This document shows positions 42,828-54,191 of a stretch of DNA of 64,000 nucleotides, piece by piece. This DNA comes from an uncultured Pelagibacteraceae bacterium. Lineage in GTDB: Bacteria > Pseudomonadota > Alphaproteobacteria > Pelagibacterales > Pelagibacteraceae. Each line of letters starts with the position of its first letter. The first letter of the stretch is position 1. Below the pieces are notes generated by a model. It ran no database searches and was not told the origin of the DNA. It worked only from the letters and a program-made list of their open reading frames with translations. The DNA is taken from NCBI GenBank assembly GCA_902534465.1, contig CACAPU010000003.1, positions 1 to 64,000 of the forward strand, given 5' to 3'. Position numbers and translations under genes: made by a program.

Positions 42828-43735
42828 TATTCAACTACCACAATTTCTAGTTCTAATTTTACGCCTGTTTTTTTTTCAACTTTTTCTTTTACAAAATTAA
42901 TTAAAGACTTCATATCTTTAGATTTTGCATTTTTTTTATTTACGAAAAAGTTTGCATGTTTTTCAGAAATAAATGCATCCCCATAATTTTTTTCGATAGA
43001 GACGCTTGATCTAATCAACTCCCATACTTTTTTATCAGTTTGATTGATTGGATTTTTAAAAGTACTTCCACTAGTCTTTATTTTGGTTGGTTGAGCTATT
43101 TCTTTTTTTTTAATTAATTCATTCATATATTTATTTATTTCTAAGCTATCTTTTCCTTTTCCTTTGAAAGTAGCGCTCAAAAAGATTAAATCTTTCGATA
43201 AGTCAATTGATCTATAATTAAAATTAATTTTATTTGCTGGTATACTTTTTACAACTCCTTGAAAATCTACTAATTGGATTGAAACAAGAACATCTTTAAA
43301 TTCTTTTTTAAAACAACCAGAATTCATTCTAATACCACCACCAATAGACCCTGGTATACATGACATAAATTCTAACCCTGAAATATTGTTGTCCTTGGCA
43401 AATTCTGAAACTTTTTTTTGAGAAACAGCAGTTCCAGCAATAATTGTAGTTTCATTTAACAATGAAATCTTGGAAAAATTTTTTCCTAACTTTATTATAG
43501 TTCCTTGATAGGTTTCATCACTAAATAACACATTAGAACCATTACCTAAAATAAATATTTTCCCTCGTAAAGCATATAATTTGAGATATTCTATTAAACC
43601 TTTTAAAGAATTTGGTTTGAATAAAATTCTCGTTTTTCCACCTATATTAAACCAATTTAAATTTTTAATACTTTGATCGAAAAAGATATTTCCATCTAAT
43701 AATAACGCAGACTTTTTTAAATCTTCAATTTCCAT
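42827..43735 (-). CDS. murB: UDP-N-acetylenolpyruvoylglucosamine reductase
   Basis: NWFNIGGKTRILFKP, CIPGSIGGGIRMNSGC, SGSTFKNP. Confidence 0.95.
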   Translation of the reverse strand: MEIEDLKKSALLLDGNIFFDQSIKNLNWFNIGGKTRILFKPNSLKGLIEYLKLYALRGKIFILGNGSNVLFSDETYQGTIIKLGKNFSKISLLNETTIIAGTAVSQKKVSEFAKDNNISGLEFMSCIPGSIGGGIRMNSGCFKKEFKDVLVSIQLVDFQGVVKSIPANKINFNYRSIDLSKDLIFLSATFKGKGKDSLEINKYMNELIKKKEIAQPTKIKTSGSTFKNPINQTDKKVWELIRSSVSIEKNYGDAFISEKHANFFVNKKNAKSKDMKSLINFVKEKVEKKTGVKLELEIVVVE

Positions 43736-45125
43736 TAAAAAAATCTTTTAAATTTTTCATCCAGTTAGATATTGATCCTGCTCCCATTCCTATATAAATT
43801 TTTCCTCCAAATGCGTTTTGTTTTACAAATCTTTTTAAATAAAATTCATCTTCAATTTGTATTAATTTAACTTTAGAGTTTTTTATTATTAGCTTAGCAA
43901 AAGAATTATAGGTAAAATTCAGTTTTATTTTTTCGTTAGCAGTATAAATTGGGCACAACAAAACAGTATCTGCCATATTAAAGCACTTTGAAAACTCATA
44001 TTTTAAATTTTTTACTCGTGAAATTCTATGGGGTTGAAAAATACAGACAATTTCTTTGTTTTTATATACACTCTTTACTCCACTTAATACTGAACTTATT
44101 TCTGTTGGGTGATGAGCATAATCATCATAAAAACTTACTTTTAAATAATCAAATAAGTGAGTAAATCTTCTTTGAACACCTTTGAAATTTAAGAGACCAA
44201 GTTTTATATATTTCTCAGGTAGACCAATTGTAAACGCAAGTGCTGCTGCCGCTGCTGCATTCCTTATATTGTGAATTCCAATCATTGGAAGCTGAATATT
44301 TTTAATGATTTTTTTTTTACTTGGTATATTTATTTTCATATCAAAACTGGAGATTTTAAAGTTTTGTTTAATATTTTTGATTTGAAAATTTGATGCTTTA
44401 TCCACACCATAAGTATAAAAATTTTTATTTTTTGATTTAACTAAAACACCTTTCAAATTTTTATCATCATTACAAATAAAACCTTTGCCCAAAGAAGGTA
44501 TTTTTTCTATAAATTCTAAAAAACTTCTTTTAAGGTTTGATATATTTTTATAATAATCCAAATGCTCATAATCTAAATTTGTTACAATAGAATATAGAAA
44601 AGGTATTTTTAAAAAACTACCATCTGACTCATCAGATTCTGTCACACACCAATTGCTTTTTCCTAATTTAGCTGAATTACCAAATGAATTTAAAACACCA
44701 CCATTAATTATAGTTGGATCTAAATTACTAATCGAAAAAATATTTGATACTAAAGATGTTGTAGTGGTTTTTCCATGCGAACCAGTAACAACAACATTTC
44801 TCATGAAGGAAACTATATGACCCAACATATCTCCTCTTGTATAAATTGGTAAATTTTTTTTTATTGCTTCCTGGATTTCAGGATTACTTTTTTTGATTGC
44901 TGATGAAATAACCAGAACAGTAGTTTTTTTTATATTTTCTTTTTTATGATTTAAAAATATTTTAATTTTTTTATCATTTAGTCTCTCAATATTTTTATTA
45001 TAAGCAATATCGCTGCCTTGAACTTTATAACCTAAACCATTCATAATTAATGCTAAACCACTCATACCTATACCGCCAATACCGACAAAGTGAATAAGTT
45101 CGTTTTTTCCTAAATCAATTTTCAT
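43725..45125 (-). CDS. murC: UDP-N-acetylmuramate-L-alanine ligase
   Basis: HFVGIGGIGMSGLA, VVTGSHGKTTTTSLV, YDDYAHHPTEI. Confidence 0.96.
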   Translation of the reverse strand: MKIDLGKNELIHFVGIGGIGMSGLALIMNGLGYKVQGSDIAYNKNIERLNDKKIKIFLNHKKENIKKTTVLVISSAIKKSNPEIQEAIKKNLPIYTRGDMLGHIVSFMRNVVVTGSHGKTTTTSLVSNIFSISNLDPTIINGGVLNSFGNSAKLGKSNWCVTESDESDGSFLKIPFLYSIVTNLDYEHLDYYKNISNLKRSFLEFIEKIPSLGKGFICNDDKNLKGVLVKSKNKNFYTYGVDKASNFQIKNIKQNFKISSFDMKINIPSKKKIIKNIQLPMIGIHNIRNAAAAAALAFTIGLPEKYIKLGLLNFKGVQRRFTHLFDYLKVSFYDDYAHHPTEISSVLSGVKSVYKNKEIVCIFQPHRISRVKNLKYEFSKCFNMADTVLLCPIYTANEKIKLNFTYNSFAKLIIKNSKVKLIQIEDEFYLKRFVKQNAFGGKIYIGMGAGSISNWMKNLKDFFNGN

Positions 45126-46188
45126 TTATTAGTCTAGTAAGCTTAACTTTATTTTTTTTCCAATTATCTTCTTTGGTTAATTGAATTAAATTATTTTTTT
45201 TGGAAAAGTATTCATTTTGATTTTCAAATATATTATTTAGCAAGTTTATAAAATTATTTTCATTAATATCTTTTTGCATAATTAACCAACAACAATTTTT
45301 TTTTTTGTAAAAATCTGCATTATAGTATTGATGATTATCTTTAGCATACGGAAATGGAATTGCCACAAATGGAATATTCAGATAACTTAATTCTGAAACT
45401 ACTGACGCGCCAGAACGAGTAATAGCTAAATCATAATTTACAGCTTTTATTAATAATTTATCATCAAAATCAAATAAATCGTGATCTATTTGATTTTTTA
45501 TATATAAATTTTTTAGATTTTCTCTCGATTTTTGATCAGTTACCTGCTGTAAAACTTTTATATTTTGAGTTTTGGAAAGTTTTATTATCATCTTTGAAAT
45601 AAAAACATCAAAAAATTTAGCACCTTGACTTCCTCCTATAATTAAAATTTTTTTTTGATGTTCAAAATTTTTTTTAACATTTTTTTGATATTCATAAATT
45701 TCCTTTCTAAGTAATGGCTTAATTAAATATACTTTTTTATCTTGTTTTTTAGGAACTTTTTTTAAATTCATATCATAACAAATAATTTTTTTTGCAAAAT
45801 ATGAAGTTAATCGATTTGCTCTTCCTAAAATAGAGTTAGGTTCAAAAACAAAAATTTTGATTTTCATTAAATGCGATGCCAAAGATAAAGGTATAGACAT
45901 ATACCCCCCTGTGCTAATTAAAATATTAAAATTATTTTTTTTGAGATATCTGTAGGATTTAAATATTGAATAACAGAATTTTATTAAATTGTACGGTATT
46001 AAAAATAAATTTGATAATATATTTGGCACATCGATTAATGAAAAATTATAACTACTATTGATGTACCTAGATCCTCTTATATCTGTTACAATGTGAACTT
46101 CAAAATCATCTTTTAGAGAGTCATATAAACTTAGTGAAGGAATCACATGACCACCAGATCCGCCAGTTGCAATAAGTATTTTTTTCAT
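45115..46188 (-). CDS. murG: UDP-GlcNAc:undecaprenyl-PP-MurNAc-pentapeptide transferase
   Basis: ATGGSGGHVIPSL, ITRSGASVVSEL. Confidence 0.95.
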   Translation of the reverse strand: MKKILIATGGSGGHVIPSLSLYDSLKDDFEVHIVTDIRGSRYINSSYNFSLIDVPNILSNLFLIPYNLIKFCYSIFKSYRYLKKNNFNILISTGGYMSIPLSLASHLMKIKIFVFEPNSILGRANRLTSYFAKKIICYDMNLKKVPKKQDKKVYLIKPLLRKEIYEYQKNVKKNFEHQKKILIIGGSQGAKFFDVFISKMIIKLSKTQNIKVLQQVTDQKSRENLKNLYIKNQIDHDLFDFDDKLLIKAVNYDLAITRSGASVVSELSYLNIPFVAIPFPYAKDNHQYYNADFYKKKNCCWLIMQKDINENNFINLLNNIFENQNEYFSKKNNLIQLTKEDNWKKNKVKLTRLINEN

Positions 46189-46192
46189 AAAA

Positions 46193-47302
46193 TTAATCTA
46201 ATTTTCTTTTTGTTAAATTTAAAATTATACCTGAGATAATCGCTGTACTAATTATTGATGATCCGCCATAGCTTAAGAACGGAAGTGTCATGCCTGTTGT
46301 TGGAAGTATTCTTATGTTAACACCCACATGTATAAAAGTTTGTAGCAATATTAAAGAGATACAACCAATCAAAATTAATTTATAAGTATCTTCATTTAAT
46401 AAATTTATTTTTTGGATAACCTTATAAGAAAAAATCAGATACAAAAATAGAATACCAATGACAATAATTGCTCCAAACTCTTCTGATATAACAGATACTA
46501 TATAATCTGTATGAGCTTCAGGAACTCTTGAGTTCAAAGTACCTTCGCCAATACCTTTGCCAAAAAAACCACCATTTATAATTGCATCACTCGCTTTTTC
46601 TGCTTGATAATTATTGCCAGAATTTGAGTCTAAAAACGCTATAAGTCTAATTTTTATATATTCGAACTTAGGAACAAAAATCACTAGATAACTCACAATA
46701 GAACCTGCCAATAGAAAAAATACAAAAAATATAAAAATATTAATGCCAGATACAAAAATTAGAGCTAGCCAGATCATTGTTATTAAAAGTGTTTGCCCAA
46801 TGTCAGGTTGATAAATTAGCAACAGTAAAATAGGAAGAATAAATAAAGTACTTAAAAAATATTTAAAATATAGTCTTCTACTCTGAATAGTTAGCATTAA
46901 AGATAATGTCACTATAAAAAATGGCTTTATAATTTCAACAGGTTGAAACCTTGGTAAAAAAAACAAATCTAGCCATCTTTTTGATCCTTTTACTTCAACA
47001 CCTATAAAAGGAACTAATAACAAACTTAAAAACGTAACCAAAAATAAAATAAACGAAAATTTTGTTAAGATTTTTTGATTCAAGAATGAGAAAAGTATCA
47101 AAATTAAAATAGCCAGAGTTATATAAACAGAATGTTTAAAAAAAAAATAATATGATTTTGTATCTAATTTATCTGAAGCTATTAGAGAAGTAGAGACCAA
47201 TGAAAAAAAAAGACCTAATAAAAATAATCCTAAAATTAAAAATAAAAGAAATTTATCTATATTTTTCCACCAATGATAGAAGCTATCTAAATAATTACTC
47301 AT
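46193..47302 (-). CDS. ftsW: SEDS-family peptidoglycan glycosyltransferase FtsW
   Basis: RWLDLF...QPVEIIKP, LPTTGMTLPFLSYGGSSII. Confidence 0.95.
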   Translation of the reverse strand: MSNYLDSFYHWWKNIDKFLLFLILGLFLLGLFFSLVSTSLIASDKLDTKSYYFFFKHSVYITLAILILILFSFLNQKILTKFSFILFLVTFLSLLLVPFIGVEVKGSKRWLDLFFLPRFQPVEIIKPFFIVTLSLMLTIQSRRLYFKYFLSTLFILPILLLLIYQPDIGQTLLITMIWLALIFVSGINIFIFFVFFLLAGSIVSYLVIFVPKFEYIKIRLIAFLDSNSGNNYQAEKASDAIINGGFFGKGIGEGTLNSRVPEAHTDYIVSVISEEFGAIIVIGILFLYLIFSYKVIQKINLLNEDTYKLILIGCISLILLQTFIHVGVNIRILPTTGMTLPFLSYGGSSIISTAIISGIILNLTKRKLD

Positions 47303-48603
47303 TTTCTTACTTCTTTAATTATATATTTAATATTTTTATTAAAAAATTTTCCTCTTTCCTCAAAGTTTTTAAATTGATCAAAAGATGCAGCTGAAGGACT
47401 AAAAAGGATTACTTTTTTGCTATCGTCATTTTTAATATTATTTTTTAAATTTTTTAAAATTTTTTTAAGTGTTAGAGAGCTTTGACAAAAAATTTTACTT
47501 GGTAATGAATTAATCAAAAGATTTCTATCTTTACCATAAACAAAAGCTTTAATATTTGAGGAATACTTTTTATTTAATTTAAATTTATCACCTTTTTTTG
47601 CAAGTCCTCCCAGAATCCAATAAATATTTTTATAACTTTCCAGCAATGGCACTGAAGAAGAAAAACTTGTAGATTTTGAGTCGTTAATGATTAATAATTT
47701 TCTCGATTGATATATTATTTGTTGTCTAAAATCCAATCCTTTAAATTTATTAGCCGTATTTATTACTTTTTTAAAATTTATCTTTAAGACCTTAGCAATA
47801 TTGAAAATGAAACAAAGATTTTTTCTATTACTAGAATTTTTAAAATAAATATTGTCTATTAGTCTAAAATATTTTTTATATTTAAAGTAATCTATTTTTA
47901 TAACTTTAGATTTTATTTTTCGTTTTTTTATTAATTCATTAAGAATTTTATTTTCGCTGTCTATAAAAGTGTAGTCATTTTTAGTTTGCAATTTTACGAT
48001 TTTAAATTTTGCATTTACATAGTTTTTGAAAGTTCCATGTCTTTCTAAATGATCTGGATTTAAGTTAAGTATAACAGAATATTTTGACTTAAAATACCGA
48101 CTATAATCAAGTTGATATGAAGACGCCTCAATTACAAATATTGTATTTTTTTTTATTTTTTTTTCCATTAAAATTGGATAGCCAATATTGCCGGTTAATC
48201 TTACATCCATTTTATTATTTTTTAGAAGATCATGTAAAAGTTTTGAAGTGGTCGATTTACCATTTGTTCCAGTGATTGTTATTTTATTTATTTTTGGATA
48301 ACTGATTTCAAATATATCAAGTTCTGTGATAATTTTAGGCCTATTTCTGCTCAGATAAGCAGAAATTCTACATTTATTGATATCTATTCCTGGACTTAAA
48401 ACAATGAAATCAAAGCTTATATTTAATAATTTCTTAATATTAATTAATTTTTTTTTAAACCTAGTTGGAATATTTTTTGTGTTATCGTCATATATTTTAC
48501 AGGTATTATTGCCTTTTAAAAAATTAAAACAAGAAATACCAGATTTTCCAAAACCATAAATTAAAATTTTTTTGTTTTTAAAATTAATCTTTCTTTCATT
48601 CAT
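47299..48603 (-). CDS. murD: UDP-MurNAc-L-alanine-D-glutamate ligase
   Basis: GFGKSGISC, TGTNGKSTTSKL; likely start at 48603 (MNERKINF) rather than the track's 48660. Confidence 0.93.
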   Translation of the reverse strand: MNERKINFKNKKILIYGFGKSGISCFNFLKGNNTCKIYDDNTKNIPTRFKKKLINIKKLLNISFDFIVLSPGIDINKCRISAYLSRNRPKIITELDIFEISYPKINKITITGTNGKSTTSKLLHDLLKNNKMDVRLTGNIGYPILMEKKIKKNTIFVIEASSYQLDYSRYFKSKYSVILNLNPDHLERHGTFKNYVNAKFKIVKLQTKNDYTFIDSENKILNELIKKRKIKSKVIKIDYFKYKKYFRLIDNIYFKNSSNRKNLCFIFNIAKVLKINFKKVINTANKFKGLDFRQQIIYQSRKLLIINDSKSTSFSSSVPLLESYKNIYWILGGLAKKGDKFKLNKKYSSNIKAFVYGKDRNLLINSLPSKIFCQSSLTLKKILKNLKNNIKNDDSKKVILFSPSAASFDQFKNFEERGKFFNKNIKYIIKEVRK

Positions 48604-49688
48604 TATCTTAATTTTAAAGTTGCAAGACCTATCATCGCCAAAATAATTGAAATGATCCAAAATCTAATTACCACAGTTGACTCAGGCCAACCTTTTTTTT
48701 CAAAATGATGGTGAATTGGTGCCATTTTAAATATTCTTCTACCGGTTAGTTTAAATGATATCACTTGTGCAATTACCGAAACTGCCTCTAAGACAAATAG
48801 ACCACCCGTAACTGCAAGAACAATTTCGTGTTTGGTAATTATTCCAACTGCTCCCAGTGATCCTCCTAAAGCTAAAGACCCTGTGTCACCCATAAAAATC
48901 TTTGCTGGTGGTGCATTAAACCATAAGAAACCGAGACAGGATCCTATTATTGCTCCACAGAAAATAGATGCCTCTCCTACACCATCAATATAAACAATTT
49001 TTAAATATTCTGAGAAAACTATATTTCCTGTAACATAACTAATAAAAGCAAAACATGCTGCAACTAATATAACAGGAACTGTAGCTAAACCATCCAGTCC
49101 ATCAGTCAAGTTAACAGCATTAGATGAACCTACAATAACAAATAAATAAAATGGAATAAAAAACCAGCCCAGGTTAATTACTAAATTTTTAAAAAATGGA
49201 AAATATAAATTTTCAAGTTCATTTGATCCACCAAAAAGATAAAGAAGATAAATTCCACCTAATGCTAAAACGATCTGAATTATAATTTTTAATTTTGATG
49301 AAATACCATTTGAATTATTTTTTTTTATCTTTTGAAAGTCATCATATGCCCCAAGTAATCCAAAAGATCCTGCTATATATATTAAGAACCAATTGTAAGG
49401 ATTTGACAAATCACCCCACAATAATACTCCAGAGAAAATACCAAGTAGTATCATTAAACCTCCCATAGTGGGAGTTCCTATTTTTTTGACTATATGCTCG
49501 CTCGGTCCATCTTCTCTAATTGGATCATGAATTTGATGTGAAGAAAAATAATTGATTAATGGTCCCCCAACTAGAAAAACTACCGTCATCGAAGTAAACA
49601 TTGATAGACCTGTTCGTACAGTCAAATATTTAAAAACATTTAGAAAACTAAAAATTTCGACTAAGTTCGAAAAAAGACTAAAAAGCAT
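48603..49688 (-). CDS. mraY: Phospho-N-acetylmuramoyl-pentapeptide transferase
   Basis: KIGTPTMGGLMI, NAVNLTDGLDGLA, MAPIHHHFEKKGWPE. Confidence 0.97.
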   Translation of the reverse strand: MLFSLFSNLVEIFSFLNVFKYLTVRTGLSMFTSMTVVFLVGGPLINYFSSHQIHDPIREDGPSEHIVKKIGTPTMGGLMILLGIFSGVLLWGDLSNPYNWFLIYIAGSFGLLGAYDDFQKIKKNNSNGISSKLKIIIQIVLALGGIYLLYLFGGSNELENLYFPFFKNLVINLGWFFIPFYLFVIVGSSNAVNLTDGLDGLATVPVILVAACFAFISYVTGNIVFSEYLKIVYIDGVGEASIFCGAIIGSCLGFLWFNAPPAKIFMGDTGSLALGGSLGAVGIITKHEIVLAVTGGLFVLEAVSVIAQVISFKLTGRRIFKMAPIHHHFEKKGWPESTVVIRFWIISIILAMIGLATLKLR

Positions 49689-52524
49689 TTAGTTTACCTT
49701 TTTTCAAATTTTGACTTATTCTGTTTAATCCAGTTGAATTTGAACCTTTGATCATTAGATATTCGCCATTCTTAATGTCTTTTATCATAAAATTTAATAT
49801 ATCCTCTTTTGAATTTAATATTTTTCCTCTTTTTTGTGGTCTAATTTTGTTAAATGTTTCGATTACATCTTTGCCATAAACATAAACTTTATCAATTTCA
49901 GTATGATTAATAAATTCAGCAGCTTTCCTATGAAATTTTTTAGAATGTTTACCAAGTTCTAACATATCTCCTAATAAAATTAATTTTCTTTTTGAATAAG
50001 CATTTAAATTATTTAGTTTATTTAAAGCGAATTTTAGAGATAAGGGATTAGAATTATAACTCTCATCAATTAGATTGATTTTTTTTTCTTTTAAATTAAT
50101 TAATTTTATATCTCCTCTTCCCTCTGGAAATTTATAGTCATTGAAAAAAAATTTGTTTAGTTCATGCAAATCGAAGAAAACTGAAATTACAGCTAAAGTT
50201 GATAAAATATTATAAATATAATTTTCTAAATTCTTTTTAATTGAAAATATTAATTTTGAATTATTATAATTTATGAAAAGAATACAATTGTTTTTTTCAT
50301 TTTTTATTTTAATTAAACTTAAATTCGACTTATTTTTTATTCCAAAAGAAATTATTCTTAACTTTTTTTTTTTAGCTTTTGATTTAAAAAAATTAAAAAA
50401 CTGATCATCAGCATTCAATATGATTGTTCCATTTTCTACTATATTATTTATTATTTCTGATTTTGCTTCGGCTATACTCTTTAAATTTTTAAAATTTTCA
50501 ATGTGAGCATAAGATATATTTGTAATCACTCCAATGTTAGGTAATATGTTTTTTGTTAGAAGATCAATTTCCCCTTTTTTATTCATCCCTACTTCGAAGA
50601 TACCTATTTTATCTCCCTCATTTATATTAAATAAAGAAATTGGGACCCCATATTTATTATTAAAAGATCTTTTTGAATAAGATGTTTGACATAATTTACT
50701 TATCATTTGACCCAGCATCTCTTTTAAGGAAGTTTTGCCCGCAGATCCTGTGATTGCTACAGAAGAAATACTGGATGATATTCTTACTAATTTAGCAATT
50801 TTAGAAAATATTTTTAAAGAATTTTTAACATATATTTTATTTTTGTTTTTATTCCTTAATTTACCTTCAATGATTGAGATTGATGCCCCGTTTCGTAAAG
50901 CTTTATCAGCAAATTTATTACCATCAAAATTTTTTCCTTTTATGCCAAAGAAAATATTATTTTTTTTTATTTTTCTTGAGTCAATTGAAGCTTCATTAAT
51001 CTTAATATTTTTTTCAATTTTTTTTTTTGTGACTTCTGAAATAATATTAGACTTCCAATTCTTATTTGAGGTTTTATTTCTCTCTTTAATATATTTTTTG
51101 ATACAATTCTTATCTGAAAAGTATTTTATAGAGGTATATTCTTGGTAGACCTCGTGCCCCTTTCCTGCAATAATAACTACCTCGTTTGACTTAATATCCA
51201 TAATCGCAGATTTTATTGCTTTTTCTCTTGAAGGGATCTCTAATAATTTATTTTTTAAAATATTAGATTTCACATCTCTTCTTATTATTTTTGGATCTTC
51301 ATTTCTTGGATTGTCATCTGTTAAATATATTTTGTTACAATATTTATTGGCAATTCTACCCATTATTTTTCTTTTGGGTTTGTCTCTATCACCTCCACAT
51401 CCGAATACTAAATTAATTTTTCTTAATTTAAATTGTTCCTTAATATCTTTTATGCAGGTTTCTAAAGCATCAGGTGTATGTGCATAATCAAGAATGACAA
51501 TTCCATTATTGTTAAGTCTTCCAATTTTTTCTAATCTGCCCTTTACTGGTTTAATTTTTTTAGTGATTTTTAAAATTTTTTCTAAAGATATTTTACTATT
51601 TATTGCCGCCATAATAGCCATTAGTAAATTTTTAATTTGTACTCTTCCAATTAATTTTGTTGAAAAAGAATATTTCTTATTATTAAATTTAAATATTACT
51701 TTCTGTTCATCTTTTAAAAATTGATGATTTAAGATTACAAAACTTGATGCAGAGCTTCCTATTGTTAATTTTTTGATTTTATTTGATTTTGTAATTCTAT
51801 TTAAATTTGAGGCAATTTTTAACTTATCATCGTAAATAGCACATGAATTTTTTTTCATCAATTTCCTGAATAATATTAATTTTGAGTTCAAATAATTTTG
51901 AAATGTTTTGTGGTAATCTAAATGATCTCTTGATAAATTTGTAAATATACCAACATCAAATTTTAATCCATATAATCTATTCTGATTTAATCCATGGCTT
52001 GAAGCTTCCAAAATAACATTATCAATTTTTTTTTGTTTTAATTTTTGTAAAATATTATTTATTTCAATTGGATCAAAAGTAGTATTTGAAAAATTTTTTT
52101 TTATTTTCAAGCCATTAATTCCTAATGTTCCAATTGAAGCTGCCTTTACTTTATTTAAACTTGCAATTTGGAAATAAAAATTTGCTACTGAAGATTTTCC
52201 ATTTGTTCCGGTAACTGCTATCAAGTTATTTGGTTTTTTATAAAAAATTCTTGAGCTAAAATGAGCTAGTAGTTTTCTAGGGTCTTTAAAATTCAAAAAT
52301 AAAATATTATTTTTCCATCCATTTTTTTTTAATTTGTCAGAAATTATTATTTTTGATCCATTTTTAATTGCATCGTCTATAAATAAATTTCCATCTGTAT
52401 TATTTCCTTTAAATGCAAAAAAAATATATCCCTTTTTAATTTTCCTAGAATTAAACGCTATCCCTTTAAAACTAACTTTTTGATATTTTTTATTTAAATT
52501 TGGAAAGTAGTCTTTCAACAACAT
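49678..52524 (-). CDS. murE-murF: MurE-MurF fusion protein (948 aa)
   Basis: N-terminal MurE (VTGTNGKSSVANF, LDYAHTPDAL, DNPRNEDP) followed in frame by MurF (SIDSRKIKKNNIFFGIKG, ITGSAGKTSLKEM, DESYNSNPLS). Confidence 0.93.
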   Translation of the reverse strand: MLLKDYFPNLNKKYQKVSFKGIAFNSRKIKKGYIFFAFKGNNTDGNLFIDDAIKNGSKIIISDKLKKNGWKNNILFLNFKDPRKLLAHFSSRIFYKKPNNLIAVTGTNGKSSVANFYFQIASLNKVKAASIGTLGINGLKIKKNFSNTTFDPIEINNILQKLKQKKIDNVILEASSHGLNQNRLYGLKFDVGIFTNLSRDHLDYHKTFQNYLNSKLILFRKLMKKNSCAIYDDKLKIASNLNRITKSNKIKKLTIGSSASSFVILNHQFLKDEQKVIFKFNNKKYSFSTKLIGRVQIKNLLMAIMAAINSKISLEKILKITKKIKPVKGRLEKIGRLNNNGIVILDYAHTPDALETCIKDIKEQFKLRKINLVFGCGGDRDKPKRKIMGRIANKYCNKIYLTDDNPRNEDPKIIRRDVKSNILKNKLLEIPSREKAIKSAIMDIKSNEVVIIAGKGHEVYQEYTSIKYFSDKNCIKKYIKERNKTSNKNWKSNIISEVTKKKIEKNIKINEASIDSRKIKKNNIFFGIKGKNFDGNKFADKALRNGASISIIEGKLRNKNKNKIYVKNSLKIFSKIAKLVRISSSISSVAITGSAGKTSLKEMLGQMISKLCQTSYSKRSFNNKYGVPISLFNINEGDKIGIFEVGMNKKGEIDLLTKNILPNIGVITNISYAHIENFKNLKSIAEAKSEIINNIVENGTIILNADDQFFNFFKSKAKKKKLRIISFGIKNKSNLSLIKIKNEKNNCILFINYNNSKLIFSIKKNLENYIYNILSTLAVISVFFDLHELNKFFFNDYKFPEGRGDIKLINLKEKKINLIDESYNSNPLSLKFALNKLNNLNAYSKRKLILLGDMLELGKHSKKFHRKAAEFINHTEIDKVYVYGKDVIETFNKIRPQKRGKILNSKEDILNFMIKDIKNGEYLMIKGSNSTGLNRISQNLKKGKLNAF

Positions 52525-52535
52525 GTTTTACGCTC

Positions 52536-54191
52536 TTAATATTTTGTGGCTAAAATTGGCCCAATTTTATCAATTATCTGACCTGTTACCCAAACAGTAG
52601 TCCAACCTGCTGTATTCCTCCAGTTACCTTTGTAGGGATATCTGTCATCTCTATAATGATAGACAAATTCTCTGTTTGCTTTTGGCTCATCTAGCATTAC
52701 GGCTAATACAAATTTTGGATCCGATGTAGGAAAAACTGAAGTAAAAGTATTAATTTTTTTTTTAGAATAGCCACCCTCAGAAGGTTGATCCGCAGTACCA
52801 GTTTTTCCTCCTACTTCATAACCTTTTACATTTGCAAAACCTGCTGTTCCTTCTTTTGTTGATACAATTTTTCTGAGAATAGGGTTAATAGTTTCTGATA
52901 AATTGTCATTGAGTATTCTTTGTCTTTTTAATCTATCTTTCTTTATTAATGTAGGAGTTATATCGTATCCTCCATTACTAATAATGGAATAAGCTTTAGA
53001 AAGTTGTAATAAAGTTGTAGCTATCCCATGACCAAACGAGACTGTCGCAAGTTTACATTTACCCCATCTTCCTATTTGAGTTGATCCCACCTCCTGAATA
53101 TCAAATTCTAAATTAGATATAATTCCAATTTTTTTTAAAAACTCATTATAATTTTCTATGCCAACTTTTTCAGCTATTCTCACAGAGCCAATATTTCCTG
53201 ATCTTATTAAAATCTCCTCAGCAGTTAAATCTGATGGTATTTTGTCATCATATTCAGATATAGAATTTCCTGCACATGTTATCCTTTTTTTAAGATCCCT
53301 AAACTCTGTATCCGGTTCTATAACATTGTATTGTAAGCCTGCAGCTAATGTAAAAGTTTTAAAAACAGATCCAAATTCATAGACACCTTTTGTTGCTCTA
53401 TTAATATATTTTTTATCAATAATTTTTTCTCTTTTATTAAGATCAAAGTCAGGAAGAGAAATCATTGATAAAATATTGCCATTGTTAATATCCATTAAAA
53501 CCGCAGCACTCCCAATATTTTGAAATATATCTCTAGATTTTAACAATTCCTCTTTAATTAAATATTGTAAGTCTTTATCAAGTGTTAATTTTAAAGGCTC
53601 TTTAGAAGTTGTTAGTTCATAATCAAAAGTTTTTTCAATTCCTGATATACCATTATTATCATTATCAATTTGTCCAATTACGTGGCTGAACAAATTTCCA
53701 TTGGGATAAACTCTTGCTATACTATCCTCTTGAATAAATGATTTATCTCCTAAAAGTAGGACTTGTTCAAGTTTTTTTGGACTAATTTTTTTTTTTACAT
53801 AAAAGAATTTTTTTCCATACATTTCTTTTTGAAAATTTTTGTTTGGAAATATTAATTTTAAAGAAATCAATAATTTTTTTTTATTTATTACTAAATTTGG
53901 ATTTATACCCAAATTAATAATTGGGACACTTTTTGCTAAAATATTTCCATCTTTATCCAAAATACTAGATCTAAAATTCTCTTTTTTTATTACTTTCTTA
54001 ATTTCTGGAATTTTTTTAACACTTAGTAATATTACTTTTGAAGAAAAAATAACTGCCAAAATAAAAAATACAAAAAAAATAAATGCTATTCTCTCAAAGG
54101 AAATTTTCAAATATGACTTATTTTCGTTAAATGAAAAGCCCTCATTATATTTAACTGGATTTTGAGAGTTTTGGCTTGTTTCACTCATCAA
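52536..54191 (-). CDS. ftsI: FtsI/PBP3-type transpeptidase
   Basis: GSVFKTFTLA, SGNIG, KTGTADQP. Confidence 0.94.
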   Translation of the reverse strand: MMSETSQNSQNPVKYNEGFSFNENKSYLKISFERIAFIFFVFFILAVIFSSKVILLSVKKIPEIKKVIKKENFRSSILDKDGNILAKSVPIINLGINPNLVINKKKLLISLKLIFPNKNFQKEMYGKKFFYVKKKISPKKLEQVLLLGDKSFIQEDSIARVYPNGNLFSHVIGQIDNDNNGISGIEKTFDYELTTSKEPLKLTLDKDLQYLIKEELLKSRDIFQNIGSAAVLMDINNGNILSMISLPDFDLNKREKIIDKKYINRATKGVYEFGSVFKTFTLAAGLQYNVIEPDTEFRDLKKRITCAGNSISEYDDKIPSDLTAEEILIRSGNIGSVRIAEKVGIENYNEFLKKIGIISNLEFDIQEVGSTQIGRWGKCKLATVSFGHGIATTLLQLSKAYSIISNGGYDITPTLIKKDRLKRQRILNDNLSETINPILRKIVSTKEGTAGFANVKGYEVGGKTGTADQPSEGGYSKKKINTFTSVFPTSDPKFVLAVMLDEPKANREFVYHYRDDRYPYKGNWRNTAGWTTVWVTGQIIDKIGPILATKY

